A stretch of DNA of 64,000 nucleotides from contig NZ_KI912155.1 of NCBI RefSeq assembly GCF_000517125.1, positions 2,902,034 to 2,966,033 on the forward strand, in the 5' to 3' direction. Source of the stretch: Arthrobacter sp. MA-N2. GTDB taxonomy: Bacteria > Actinomycetota > Actinomycetes > Actinomycetales > Micrococcaceae. Every line of letters starts with the position of its first letter. The stretch's first letter is position 1. Position numbers and translations under genes: made by a program. The notes beneath the pieces are model-generated. The model had not been told where the DNA came from. It searched no databases and saw only the letters and a program-made list of their open reading frames with translations. Shown piece after piece: positions 7,463-16,219 of the stretch.

Positions 7463-9141
7463 TTGTCGGTGGGCTCGGTTACGGCCGGAGCCGACTCCGT
7501 GCTCCGGCCGTGCTTGGCGCGGGTTACGTGGCTTCGGGCGTGTTCGATGGCGGGGGTTAGTTCGGTGAAGAGGTGTTTGTGGTGGCGTAGGGAGTCCAGG
7601 ACGCCGACTTGGGTGACGAGTCGGAGGTGGCGGTCCTGGATTCCTTTGATGAGGACGGTGATTCCGCGGCGTTCGAGGGTTTGGACGATGTCTGTGATGG
7701 TTTTGGCTCCGGTGGCGTCCAGGATTTGTAGTTGTGACATGCGGATGATGACGACGTCGACGTTGCGGATGGCGTTGACTCGTTCCAGGACGCGTTCGGC
7801 GGCGGCGAAGAAGAGGGCTCCGTCGAGTCGGAAGACGGCGATGTGTTCGTCGCCTTCGTGGACGGGGCCGGGGATTTCTTCGCGGTGGACGCCGCTGGAG
7901 CGGACCAGGGCGCGCAGGGCGAAGAACGCGGCGGCGGCGATTCCGATTTCCACGGCCTGGATCAGGTCGAAGGATACGGTGATGAGTGCGGTGACGAAGA
8001 ACACGGTGGTGTCGGCCCGGGTTGATCCGATCACGCTGCGTAGGGTTTTAAGGGAGACCATGCGTGTGGCGGTGATCATGAGTACTCCGGCGAGGGCGGC
8101 GAGGGGGATGCGGGAGACCGGGCCGGTGGCGAGGTAGACGACGGCGAGCAGGACCAGTGCGTGGGTGATGGCGGCCAGGCGGGTCTGGCCGCCGGAGCGG
8201 ATGTTCACTGCGGTGCGGGCGATGGCGCCGGTGGCGGGCATGCCGCCGAAGAATCCGGATGCGATGGATGCGAGGCCTTGGCCCAGGAGTTCGCGGTCCG
8301 CGTCGTAGGGGCCGGTATCGGAGATTGAAGAGCCGACGCGTGCCGAGAGCAGTGATTCGATCGCGGCAAGGGCCGCGATCGTGGCTGCGGATCCGGCCAG
8401 GGTGGTGATTGTTGCCGGGTCCAGGGAGGGCATGGTCGGGGCTGGTAGGGAATCGGGCAGGGTCCCGATCCGTGTCACCGGTAGGTCAAGTAGTTGTGCG
8501 GCCATGCTGGCGATGATGATGGCGATGAGGGAGCCCGGGATGCGGGGGTGGATCCGCGGCGCGGCAATCATGATTATTGCTACGAGTGCTACCAGGGCGA
8601 GCGGGGCGATGAGCGAGGCCGGGGACGCGGTGCCGAGGGCTTGGATGGCTGAGATGACGGCGTTGCTGGCGGGCCCGGGTTTGGTGCCGAACGCGGCGGG
8701 GACTTGTTGCAGGAAGATGATCGCCGCGATTCCGACGGTGAAGCCTTCGATCACCGGCCAGGGCAGGAGGGTGACGACGCGCCCGAGCTTGAGGACTCCG
8801 GCGGCGGCCACGATCACTCCGGCTAGGACCGAGACTGCGGCCAGTGCGCCGAGCCCGTGGGCGGCGATGACCGGGCCCAGGACCACCACCATGGCTCCGG
8901 TGGGTCCGGAGACCTGGATGTTGGAGCCACCGAAGACGGCTGCGATCACGCCGGCGATCACCGCGGTGATCAGTCCGCTGGCCGCGCCCGCGCCGGAGCT
9001 GACACCGAATGCCAAGGCCAGCGGCAGCGCGACGATGCCGACCGTGATCCCGGCGACCAGGTCCCCTTTCCAGGTACGGGGCAAGAGTGCGTAGTCCTGC
9101 CGGCCGGGCAGCAAGGCCCGGGCCGCGGTCAGGGCCTTCAC
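7459..9141 (-). CDS. SulP-family anion transporter with STAS domain
   Basis: A 560-residue membrane protein of the SLC26/SulP family, which moves sulfate, bicarbonate or other anions. The N-terminal membrane domain (about 25-400) begins with the family block GDLVAGITVGIVALPLALAF and includes the N-terminal half-helix signature SGPTGAMVVV. The C-terminal STAS domain (about 435-535) contains HIAVFRLDGALFFAAAERV and LQILDATGAKTI, the Asp-Ala/Ser-Thr-Gly loop of STAS folds. Length fits the family. Start and end overlap the neighbours by four bases, so ArsR, SulP and the small protein form one operon. Bicarbonate or sulfate is the likely cargo; the ArsR partner suggests control by metal, redox or sulfur state. 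Confidence 0.92.
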   Translation of the reverse strand: MKALTAARALLPGRQDYALLPRTWKGDLVAGITVGIVALPLALAFGVSSGAGAASGLITAVIAGVIAAVFGGSNIQVSGPTGAMVVVLGPVIAAHGLGALAAVSVLAGVIVAAAGVLKLGRVVTLLPWPVIEGFTVGIAAIIFLQQVPAAFGTKPGPASNAVISAIQALGTASPASLIAPLALVALVAIIMIAAPRIHPRIPGSLIAIIIASMAAQLLDLPVTRIGTLPDSLPAPTMPSLDPATITTLAGSAATIAALAAIESLLSARVGSSISDTGPYDADRELLGQGLASIASGFFGGMPATGAIARTAVNIRSGGQTRLAAITHALVLLAVVYLATGPVSRIPLAALAGVLMITATRMVSLKTLRSVIGSTRADTTVFFVTALITVSFDLIQAVEIGIAAAAFFALRALVRSSGVHREEIPGPVHEGDEHIAVFRLDGALFFAAAERVLERVNAIRNVDVVIIRMSQLQILDATGAKTITDIVQTLERRGITVLIKGIQDRHLRLVTQVGVLDSLRHHKHLFTELTPAIEHARSHVTRAKHGRSTESAPAVTEPTDK

Positions 9142-9524
9142 CGGGTGCTGCCCGTTGCGGCTGCGGCTGGGGCGGGCGCGGTCGCTTCCGAGGACTCAAG
9201 CTGGGCCCGGGTGGTGTGCAGCATGTCCTTGAGCAGCAGTCTTGCCACGGAGAGGAGTTCCGCGACCTGCGGGTACGCCAGGGTGTAGAACATCTGCAGC
9301 GCCCGCCGTTCTCCCTTGACCAGATGATACCGGCGCAGCACTGCCAGGTGCTGGGACAGGTGCGAGGCCTCCAGTCCCGTTGCGGCCAGAAGCTCGGTCA
9401 CGGACACCTCGGGGGCCGCGGACAGCAGCTCCAGCACCCGGATCCTCACGGGGTGGGCCAGCCCCTTGAACAGATTGGCCTTCACCTCGTACAACGGTGC
9501 CCGGAAATCCGCGAACTCTTCCAT
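9138..9524 (-). CDS. ArsR/SmtB-family repressor upstream of SulP
   Basis: A 128-residue winged-helix protein: FKGLAHPVRIRVLELL is the dimer/HTH entry block, and EASHLSQHLAVLRRYHLV is the recognition helix and wing. The usual metal-binding ELCVC motif is missing (VSVTELL instead), so it may sense something else or bind via other residues. The ATG at 9524 has GGGAGG six bases upstream; an earlier ATG at 9545 is less likely. The gene's stop overlaps the SulP start, showing a regulator-first operon. It probably autoregulates from the promoter at about 9525-9600. Confidence 0.88.
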   Translation of the reverse strand: MEEFADFRAPLYEVKANLFKGLAHPVRIRVLELLSAAPEVSVTELLAATGLEASHLSQHLAVLRRYHLVKGERRALQMFYTLAYPQVAELLSVARLLLKDMLHTTRAQLESSEATAPAPAAAATGSTR

Positions 9525-9574
9525 GCCTGCCTCCCTGCCCAACACGATCCCTTGCTTGACGATCTCTTGCTTGA

Positions 9575-9900
9575 CTACTTTATGGATCCATCATCCAGTA
9601 TAACAAGAGCATAGACGAGCTGGCTGTCAGCCTCGCGGCGCCGCTCCTCATCGCGAGCTCGACGGCGGGTGGGCGCCTCCGCGTCCGCCAGGGCCTGCTC
9701 CTCGACGAGGATGCCTTGTCGCTCGTAACGCCGTCGGGACCGGCTGAAGCGCACTGCTACGGCCGACAAGCCGCCGGCCTTGCGCGCCCGGCGCGTCAGG
9801 GTGGTATTACCGGCGGGCAGGTAAGTGAGGTGGTCGAGATCGGCGCACGTCATGCACAGCGGCGCTTCGTCTTCCACTAGCAGCAACTCCCTGTCCTGGC
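9575..9900 (-). pseudogene. Remnant of a DUF2293 protein
   Basis: The minus strand encodes the centre of a DUF2293 protein: LLLVEDEAPLCMTCADLDHLTYLPAG, TLTRRARKAG and VAVRFSRSRRRYERQGILVEEQAL. In intact members this is preceded by about 100 residues with a CxxC and followed by about 100 residues more. Here the upstream part (9900-10021) is unrelated Pro/Arg-rich sequence and the end breaks off after the RRAR/RRRE stretch at about 9610 into QLVYALVILDDGSIK. It is a fragment, not a functional gene. Confidence 0.6.
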
Positions 9901-10204
9901 CTGCTCCTGGACGCGCACGTGTTTGGCCGCTGACACTGCCGGGGAGAGCCGGTGCGTGCGGTATCCGCTTTCGATGGCACGTCGACCGGCGCGGTGCCAG
10001 GGTTACCGGTGAGAGGGTCATCCCGGGTGCGGCAGAGGCCTTGGCATTGACCAGCGGGTGGGCAGTGATTTACGAGCATTCCGGGACGATTCAACCCGGT
10101 TGCGGTGCCTGTTGACGAGGCTTCCTGCCCGGACCTAGCATGGCGTTGCCGGGGCTTGAAGCTGCTGAATGAGCCCGCATCCGGAAGAGGGGTGGAGCAC
10201 CCCG

Positions 10205-10846
10205 ATGAACGCTGAGCAGGCTTCGGGACAGCAGCGTCTTGGGTTGATGACCCGCGCGCTGGTCCGCGGGCTGGCTTGGGACGTCGGCCTCCCTCTGGCT
10301 GCCTATTACGTCCTTCACGTCGCCGGTGCCACGGACTGGGCCGCACTGCTCGCGGCGACGGGGGCCGCTGGCTGCCGACTGTTGTGGACCGCGTTCAGGC
10401 GACATTCCCTCAATCCGTTTGCGATGCTGATGGTGATCGTCTTTGGACTCGGCTTGGTTCTGTCTTTCCTCACTGGTGACCCGCGGTTTCTGCTGCTCAA
10501 GGATTCGGCCATCACCGGTGACATGGGCATTTCCTTTCTTGCTTTTGCCGCCCTGGGGCATCCCCTGACGTTGGACGCAGCCAAGACGTGGAGACCGGAG
10601 CGCGCCGGGGAAATGGATCGGGAATTCCACCACAACCCGGCGGCGCACCGTTGGCACCTGAAGATTTCCGCGGTTTGGGGCGCGGGACTGATTGCTGAAG
10701 CCAGCGCGCGGGCCGTTCTGGTCTATCTGCTGCCTATTGATGTCATGGTGGGGGTCTCCGCGGCCCTGGCAGTGATCGTTTTCGCGGCCCTCATCGCCTG
10801 GAGTGTCTGGGACCGGAAACGGCAGCAAACAGCGTGGTCCTCCTGA
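10205..10846 (+). CDS. VC0807-type integral membrane protein
   Basis: A 213-residue protein with about five or six hydrophobic segments. The order LPLAAYYVL (TM1), GLGLVLSFLTGDPRFLLLKDS (loop after TM3) and a late amphipathic block around residue 130 matches the VC0807 family of membrane proteins, whose function is not known to me. The ATG at 10205 follows GGAG by about ten bases; an upstream GTG-type start at 10169 is less likely. A second, decayed copy of its 3' third lies at 32131-32268, so this gene or its relative has been duplicated in the region. Confidence 0.75.
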   Translation: MNAEQASGQQRLGLMTRALVRGLAWDVGLPLAAYYVLHVAGATDWAALLAATGAAGCRLLWTAFRRHSLNPFAMLMVIVFGLGLVLSFLTGDPRFLLLKDSAITGDMGISFLAFAALGHPLTLDAAKTWRPERAGEMDREFHHNPAAHRWHLKISAVWGAGLIAEASARAVLVYLLPIDVMVGVSAALAVIVFAALIAWSVWDRKRQQTAWSS

Positions 10847-11066
10847 CGGCCCTGTCTCAGCTCATCAGTAGCCCGTTGCTTGAGCAGGACCATTGCGCTT
10901 TTGGAACAATGCAGGCAGGACACCCTGGGTACCCGCGATATTTCCAAGAGCGTGGCCACGGGCTTTCAGTCCGCGCCGTGTTCCTCAACCGAAGTTCGTG
11001 AAGCATACAGATTCTTAAAATAAGAAGATCACTGCGGCAAGGCCGCCTTGCTGCTTAGGAGGAGCC

Positions 11067-11807
11067 ATGAAGTTGACCGGTAACACCATACTCATAACGG
11101 GTGGCACGTCCGGTATTGGCAAAGGCTTGGCGCAGCATTTCCTGGGCCTTGGCAATACAGTCATCATCTGTGGCAGGCGAAACGATCGATTAGAGGAACT
11201 CAAAGCGCAGTACCCGGACCTCGTAACCATCCAGTGCGATCTGACGGCGGCGGCGTCTCGGGAGAACCTGGTTCGGCAGGCGATTCACGAGTGTCCCGAC
11301 CTGAACATTCTTGTTAATAACGCTGGCATACAACTGACGGGTGACCTGACCAATCCGATCGATTTATCGGCACTGGAGCGGGAAATTTCGACAAACCTGA
11401 TTGCGCCGATTCATCTCTCATCGCTTGTGGTGGAGCAATTAAGAGGCAGGCCGGAGCCGGGTATTGTAAATATTTCCTCCGGGCTGGCATATACACCAAT
11501 CGCTTTTATGCCGGTCTACTGTGCATCCAAAGCTGCCATTCATTCGTGGTCACTCTCATTACGCAAACAGCTTGAAAGAACGGGCATCAGTGTCTATGAG
11601 ATAGCGCCCCCGTCAGTGGATACCGAACTTGGCCACGAACGGCGCAAGGATAAGGATCAAACGCATGGTGGGATGTCGGTGAATGAATTTATTGATGAAG
11701 CGATGAAGGCTCTGGAAAGTAATATTTTTCAGGTGGCCATTGGCCAGGCCGCCAGTATGTTGGATCAACGAGATGCGTTATTCGAGCGGCTCAATGCTAA
11801 CTTCTAA
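11067..11807 (+). CDS. SDR-family oxidoreductase, DltE-like
   Basis: A 246-residue classical short-chain dehydrogenase. The Rossmann motif TGGTSGIGKGL is at residues 11-21, NNAG follows at about 88, and the active Ser-Tyr-Lys set is present (NISSGLAY, then VYCASKAAIHSW). The composition resembles DltE-type oxidoreductases of Gram-positives and enterics. GC content by eye is near 50 percent, clearly lower than its neighbours, and A/T-ending codons are frequent, so I infer recent transfer. A strong AGGAGGAG ribosome site precedes the ATG. It stands alone between unrelated genes. Substrate unknown. Confidence 0.85.
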   Translation: MKLTGNTILITGGTSGIGKGLAQHFLGLGNTVIICGRRNDRLEELKAQYPDLVTIQCDLTAAASRENLVRQAIHECPDLNILVNNAGIQLTGDLTNPIDLSALEREISTNLIAPIHLSSLVVEQLRGRPEPGIVNISSGLAYTPIAFMPVYCASKAAIHSWSLSLRKQLERTGISVYEIAPPSVDTELGHERRKDKDQTHGGMSVNEFIDEAMKALESNIFQVAIGQAASMLDQRDALFERLNANF

Positions 11808-12042
11808 ATAGCTGGGTCCATGCCTGGGACGTTTCCGTGGCGGTTCGGTCCGAGAACAGGCTGGGTGTAGTCGGAGGTTCGTGTAGGGGTGGTCTTTCTC
11901 GACAGCGGCGTCTGGATCACGCAGTGGTCGCCTGGTGTCTTAGAGCAAAGCTAATTGCAAGTTATTGTTGATTCCTAACACTTTTTGCGCCCCAAGGATC
12001 CGGGTAAGCACCCGCAGGCGGGGTGCCGGCGAGGGCAGGCGA

Positions 12043-12945
12043 ATGACCGAAATCCGATGGCTTGAAGCTTTCGTTGCGGTTGCCGAGGAACTCCACTTTG
12101 GACGCGCGGCACTTCGCCTGCACACCTCGCAATCCCCTCTGAGCCAGACCATTCGGAAGCTTGAGGCGGATCTGGGGACCCGCCTCTTTGAGCGCAACAC
12201 CCGAAGTGTGGCCCTCACGCCGGCGGGAGCTGCCCTCCTGCCGCGGGCGTATCGTGTGCTTCAGGAGATGCGGCTGGCCCGCGAGGCGGCACAAGCCGAG
12301 ATTGAGGGCGTCAGGGGCAACATCAGAATCGGGTTCTCCGGAGCGGTGAACCACCTGACCCTGCCGCCGCTAACCCGTGCTGTGCGCCGTCGTCACCCCG
12401 ACATCAAAATGGACCTCACCAGCCGCGTGCGCACGGCGGACGGATTGGCCAGTGTCGCTAACGGCACCCTGGACCTTGCCTTCGTGGGTCTTCCCGAGAC
12501 CCCGGTCCCCTCGGTGAGGACGCGGTTGGTCGCAAGCGAAGAAATCGGCGCGGTGCTGCCGCTGGATCATCCCCTGGCGCAGGAAAGATCCATACCCTTG
12601 CAGGCGCTGGCGGCCGATGACTTCATCTCTCCGCCGCTCGACGGCTCGTCCTCCATGACCGAAGTGATGCTGGCATCCTGCATGGCAGCCGGCTTCCGCC
12701 CGCGCATTGTTCAGGAGTTATCGGACCCTTACATGGTGCTGACCTTCGTGGCCGCCGGTGTGGGAGTCACTCTGATGAGCAGCGGGATAGTCGGGATCAT
12801 ACCCTCCGGCGCAACATACGTGGCCCTGGAACACCCGCAGCACTTCATGAATCATGCCATCGCGTGGTCCGAGGAAAATGACTCCGCCGTGTTGGCGGCT
12901 GTGCTCGCCATTGTCGAAGAGGTCTTTCCTGAGGTCCCGAGCTGA
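12043..12945 (+). CDS. LysR-family transcriptional regulator
   Basis: A 300-residue LysR activator/repressor. Residues 1-60 hold the winged HTH (WLEAFVAVAEELHFGRAALRLHTSQSPLS), followed by the linker helix and a periplasmic-binding-protein-like effector domain (GNIRIGFSGAVNHL onward). The SQSPLSQ type helix resembles the CatR/BenM and related group that sense aromatic or small organic acids. The ATG at 12043 was chosen as the start that puts the HTH at the N-terminus. It faces the same way as the eight-gene cassette that begins 170 bases downstream; two palindromes in that gap (12960-13003) are candidate operators, so it likely controls the cassette. Confidence 0.9.
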   Translation: MTEIRWLEAFVAVAEELHFGRAALRLHTSQSPLSQTIRKLEADLGTRLFERNTRSVALTPAGAALLPRAYRVLQEMRLAREAAQAEIEGVRGNIRIGFSGAVNHLTLPPLTRAVRRRHPDIKMDLTSRVRTADGLASVANGTLDLAFVGLPETPVPSVRTRLVASEEIGAVLPLDHPLAQERSIPLQALAADDFISPPLDGSSSMTEVMLASCMAAGFRPRIVQELSDPYMVLTFVAAGVGVTLMSSGIVGIIPSGATYVALEHPQHFMNHAIAWSEENDSAVLAAVLAIVEEVFPEVPS

Positions 12946-12959
12946 CCCTGCCGTATATA

Positions 12960-13003
12960 GTTGAATTTCAACATAGTGATAGATCATTTTAGTCGTGGAC
13001 TAA
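12960..13003. promoter_or_regulatory. Two palindromes upstream of the shikimate-type cassette
   Basis: GTTGAA-T-TTCAAC at 12960-12972 and TTAGTC-GTG-GACTAA at 12989-13003 are perfect inverted repeats with 6-base arms, separated by 16 bases. They lie between the LysR gene and the transporter gene. The first contains the T-N11-A layout expected for LysR boxes. They could be paired regulatory sites or one could be a terminator-like element. Confidence 0.5.
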
Positions 13004-13115
13004 CTAAGTGATGACAGCCACACTGGATGGAGAAGCCGTATAGCGCGGCAAACCGTTTCGCAGCCGGCCCACCCCAGGAGCCCCCGAGACGGTCCCGTTA
13101 CCTGAAGGGAACACC

Positions 13116-14504
13116 ATGTCAGTGTCGACATCGGCGCCAGCACGGCCCAAGAACAATGCGAAGATCGCAGCGGTTTCGGGGTTTGTGGGCAGCGCACTTG
13201 AGTACTACGACTTTTTCATCTTCGGATCAGCGGCGGCGCTGATCTTCGGCAAGCTGTTCTTCGCCTCCGGCCCGTCCTCGATGCTATTGTCTTTCGCCAC
13301 GGTCGGCGTGGCGTACATCGCCCGCCCGCTCGGGGCGGTCATCTGCGGTCACCTCGGGGACAAATTCGGCCGGAAACGCGTGTTGCTCCTCACCCTGATC
13401 CTGATGGGCTCATCGACCTTCCTGATCGGCTGCCTGCCCACCTACGGCCAGATCGGAATGGCAGCGCCGATCCTCATCGTGGCACTTCGGCTTCTTCAGG
13501 GACTGTCGGCCGGCGGCGAATCGCCCGGTTCCAGCTCTCTCACCCTTGAGCACGCGCCCGAACGGAAGCGCGCTTTCTACACCAGCTGGACGATGAGCGG
13601 CATCATGTTCGGCATCGTGCTTTCCACCCTCGTCTTCATTCCGGTGGCGTCGATGCCCGAGGATCAACTCCTTGCCTGGGGCTGGCGTATCCCGTTCCTC
13701 GCCAGCGCAGTGGTTACCGTCATCGCCTTTGTGCTCCGGCGCCTCCTCGAGGAGCCCCCCGTGTTCGCGGAAGTCAAGGAGCACGACGCAGTAGTCAAGG
13801 TGCCGCTCGCCACGTTGTTCCGGTACCACTGGGTCACGGTCATCCGTGTCACCGCGATGTCGCTGTTCACCATCATCAACACCATCATCAATGTCTTCGC
13901 ACTCTCGTATGCCACATCGGTTGTGGGCGTGGAAAAGGGGCTGATGCTGACAGTCATAGCCGTGGCCAACCTGGCGGCAGTCGCCATGGGACCGCTGGCA
14001 GGCATGTTAGCCGACCGGATCGGCCGTAAACCCGTCTTCCTGACCGGTCTCGTGCTGCAGATCGGGATGATCTACGTGTTCTTCGCGGCCCTGTCCGCCG
14101 GCAACGTTCCGCTGATATTCCTCACCGGCATTCTGCTGATCGGTGTCGCCTACAGCGGTTCGAACGCCATCTACCCCGCCTATTTCCCGGAGCAGTTCCC
14201 GGTCAAGGTCCGTTACTCGGGTATGGCCATCAGCCTCATGTTCGGCCTGCTTTTGGCCGGATTCGCCCCGGTGATTTCCGAGCTGCTGATTGGCGGCGAC
14301 AAGGCCCTCTGGGTTCCCGTCGCAACTTTTGCCGCCGCGGCCTGTGCCATCTCCGCCATCGCGGCGCTTACAGCACCTGAGACGTTCAAGACTCCTACGG
14401 CCCTCCTGGGACTGAAAAAAACCGATCCCCGCCTCCACGCGGCGGCTTCCGTGGCTTCGCGTGCCACTGAGCCCAACGACGCCATCTCCAGGGTGCAGGC
14501 GTGA
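13116..14504 (+). CDS. MFS transporter, metabolite:H+ symporter (MHS, ShiA-like) type
   Basis: A 462-residue, 12-TM transporter. It has the MHS family features: GFVGSALEYYDFFIFG in TM1, the LGDKFGRKRVLLLTL motif after TM2, GLSAGGESPGSSSLTLEHAPERKRAFYTSW in the TM4-5 region and WGWRIPFL after TM6. ShiA, PcaT-like and proline/betaine (ProP) carriers share this plan. The following gene is a quinate/shikimate dehydrogenase overlapping by four bases (GTGA), so import of shikimate, quinate or dehydroshikimate is the best guess. AGGGAAC stands just before the ATG. Confidence 0.85.
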   Translation: MSVSTSAPARPKNNAKIAAVSGFVGSALEYYDFFIFGSAAALIFGKLFFASGPSSMLLSFATVGVAYIARPLGAVICGHLGDKFGRKRVLLLTLILMGSSTFLIGCLPTYGQIGMAAPILIVALRLLQGLSAGGESPGSSSLTLEHAPERKRAFYTSWTMSGIMFGIVLSTLVFIPVASMPEDQLLAWGWRIPFLASAVVTVIAFVLRRLLEEPPVFAEVKEHDAVVKVPLATLFRYHWVTVIRVTAMSLFTIINTIINVFALSYATSVVGVEKGLMLTVIAVANLAAVAMGPLAGMLADRIGRKPVFLTGLVLQIGMIYVFFAALSAGNVPLIFLTGILLIGVAYSGSNAIYPAYFPEQFPVKVRYSGMAISLMFGLLLAGFAPVISELLIGGDKALWVPVATFAAAACAISAIAALTAPETFKTPTALLGLKKTDPRLHAAASVASRATEPNDAISRVQA

Positions 14505-15409
14505 ACCAGCAAGCCCTGGCGAGCACATGGGCGTTCCAGCCGCGTCGAGCCGAAACCAACCACCGGTTTGTTGTGGGGCTGCTCGGCGCCGGCATCGGCG
14601 GGTCACTCACCCCGCGCCTCCACGAAGCGGAGGCGGCCAGATTGGGCCTCTCCTACACCTACCGGATCATCGATCTCGACGCCATAGGCGAGCAGGCTGA
14701 CAAGTCCGCAGCCCTGGTCCAAGGCGCAGCTGACCTCGGATACGACGGGCTCAACGTCACCTATCCAAGCAAGCAACTGGTGCAGGACGGTCTGGACGCG
14801 CTTTCCCCGGATGCCCGCATCCTCGGTGCGGTGAATACCATCACTTTTCATGATGGCAAAGCAGTAGGCCATAACACCGACCACACCGGCTTCATAGGCG
14901 GATTCCGGGCCGGCCTACCGTCTGCCGCTGCCAACTCGGTCGTGCAGATCGGTGCCGGAGGAGCCGGCGCGGCGGTAGCCTTCGGGCTCCTTCGCGCCGG
15001 AACCAAACACCTGGTCATTGCAGACATCGAACCAGCCCGGGCCGAAAGCCTCGCGGCCAGGCTGAGCCCGCACTTTCCCGACAGCGAGGTGTCGGCGACC
15101 CGGACGGACTCTGTCTCCGGAGACATCCGGGAGGCCGATGGATTGGTGAACTCAACGCCCATCGGCATGGTCGGCTACCCCGGTGTTCCCGTGGATATCG
15201 AGCTGATTCACCCGGGGCTGTGGGTGGCTGACGTCATCTACCGGCCGCTCGAAACCCAACTGATTAAGGCAGCGCGCGGCAAGGGCTGCGCCGTACTCGA
15301 CGGCGGACGCATGGTGGTGGGTCAGGCCGCCGCGGCCTTCGAACTCTTCACCGGAATCCCCGCTGACGCCGACAAGATGCTGGCCACGTTTCGACAGGCG
15401 GTCAGCTAA
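14501..15409 (+). CDS. Quinate/shikimate dehydrogenase
   Basis: A 302-residue enzyme of the AroE/YdiB/QsuD family that interconverts shikimate and 3-dehydroshikimate (or quinate and dehydroquinate) with NAD(P). The substrate domain has SLTPRLHEAEA, NVTYPSKQ with the catalytic Lys, VNTI and GHNTDHTGF with the catalytic Asp. The nucleotide domain has VQIGAGGAGAAVAFGL near residue 147 and D-I-E-P after the second strand, which suggests NAD preference. The start of SLTPRLHEAEA is like the catabolic QsuD group, not biosynthetic AroE (SxSPxLHN). GTG start overlaps the transporter stop, so expression is coupled. A role in catabolism fits its position under the LysR regulator. Confidence 0.88.
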   Translation: MNQQALASTWAFQPRRAETNHRFVVGLLGAGIGGSLTPRLHEAEAARLGLSYTYRIIDLDAIGEQADKSAALVQGAADLGYDGLNVTYPSKQLVQDGLDALSPDARILGAVNTITFHDGKAVGHNTDHTGFIGGFRAGLPSAAANSVVQIGAGGAGAAVAFGLLRAGTKHLVIADIEPARAESLAARLSPHFPDSEVSATRTDSVSGDIREADGLVNSTPIGMVGYPGVPVDIELIHPGLWVADVIYRPLETQLIKAARGKGCAVLDGGRMVVGQAAAAFELFTGIPADADKMLATFRQAVS

Positions 15410-15411
15410 GA

Positions 15412-16152
15412 ATGGCTCCTCGGAAACCCGGCACCATCGCCGAGTCCCGCTGCCTGGTGGTGGGGGCAGCCAGCGGCATCGGTCGTGCGACGGCGACACA
15501 ACTCAGGGCGTCGGGCGCCGCGGTGGTTGGTGCTGACCTGCCCTCGGACACCTGGCCCACAGAACCAGGCACCTCATCACTCGCCATGGACGTCACCGAC
15601 CCGGCGTCGGTTGCCGCTGCCGTCTCTGCAGCGGCGTTGGAGATGGGCGGGCTCGACGCGGTGGTGAACTGCGCCGGCATCCTGGGGCCCGTGGCCCCGG
15701 CGGCCGCTACATCGATCGAAGACTTCGAGCGCATCATGAAGATCAACCTGACAGGGGCCTTCATCGTCTCGCAGGCTGTTCTGCCGACGATGGCCGAGGC
15801 AGGCTACGGACGGCTGCTCCATATCTCCTCGACGGCGGGCAAGGAAGGCGTGGTCAATATGCCCGCCTACTCTGCCAGCAAGGCCGGGATTCTAGGCCTT
15901 GTTAAGTCCCTCGCCAAGGAATTCGCGCTCACCGGCGTCACTGTCAATGCCCTCGCCCCGGGCAATGTGGTGACCCCGCTTTTCGCGGAAGTTCCGGCGG
16001 AACAGCAGGCGGCCCAGGCGGCCAAAATACCGATGGGCAGGTTCGGGACACCCGCCGAAGCGGCCGCCCTGATCGAATTCATCATCTCCCCGGCGGCCTC
16101 CTACACCACCGGTTCGGTCTTCGACCTGTCCGGCGGCCGGGCCACGTACTAA
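15412..16152 (+). CDS. SDR-family oxidoreductase
   Basis: A 246-residue classical SDR. VGAASGIGRATA at about 17-28 binds the cofactor, an acidic residue (GADLPS) after strand 2 suggests NAD, and the catalytic set is HISSTAG, then YSASKAG. C-terminal SGGRATY is typical. It starts two bases after the preceding stop, so it is the third gene of the cassette. Probably oxidises a ring hydroxyl of the imported cyclic acid. Confidence 0.88.
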   Translation: MAPRKPGTIAESRCLVVGAASGIGRATATQLRASGAAVVGADLPSDTWPTEPGTSSLAMDVTDPASVAAAVSAAALEMGGLDAVVNCAGILGPVAPAAATSIEDFERIMKINLTGAFIVSQAVLPTMAEAGYGRLLHISSTAGKEGVVNMPAYSASKAGILGLVKSLAKEFALTGVTVNALAPGNVVTPLFAEVPAEQQAAQAAKIPMGRFGTPAEAAALIEFIISPAASYTTGSVFDLSGGRATY

Positions 16153-16219
16153 CCGGGCCCAACCTCCTGCCGCACCGCATCACACTTTCCTACCAGCACC
16201 AGAAAGATGGCACCTGTTG

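Noticed and set aside
9901..10021. N-terminal extension of the DUF2293 frame
   Set aside because: The Pro/Arg-rich residues do not match the N-terminal part of DUF2293 proteins; it is read-through outside the homologous segment.
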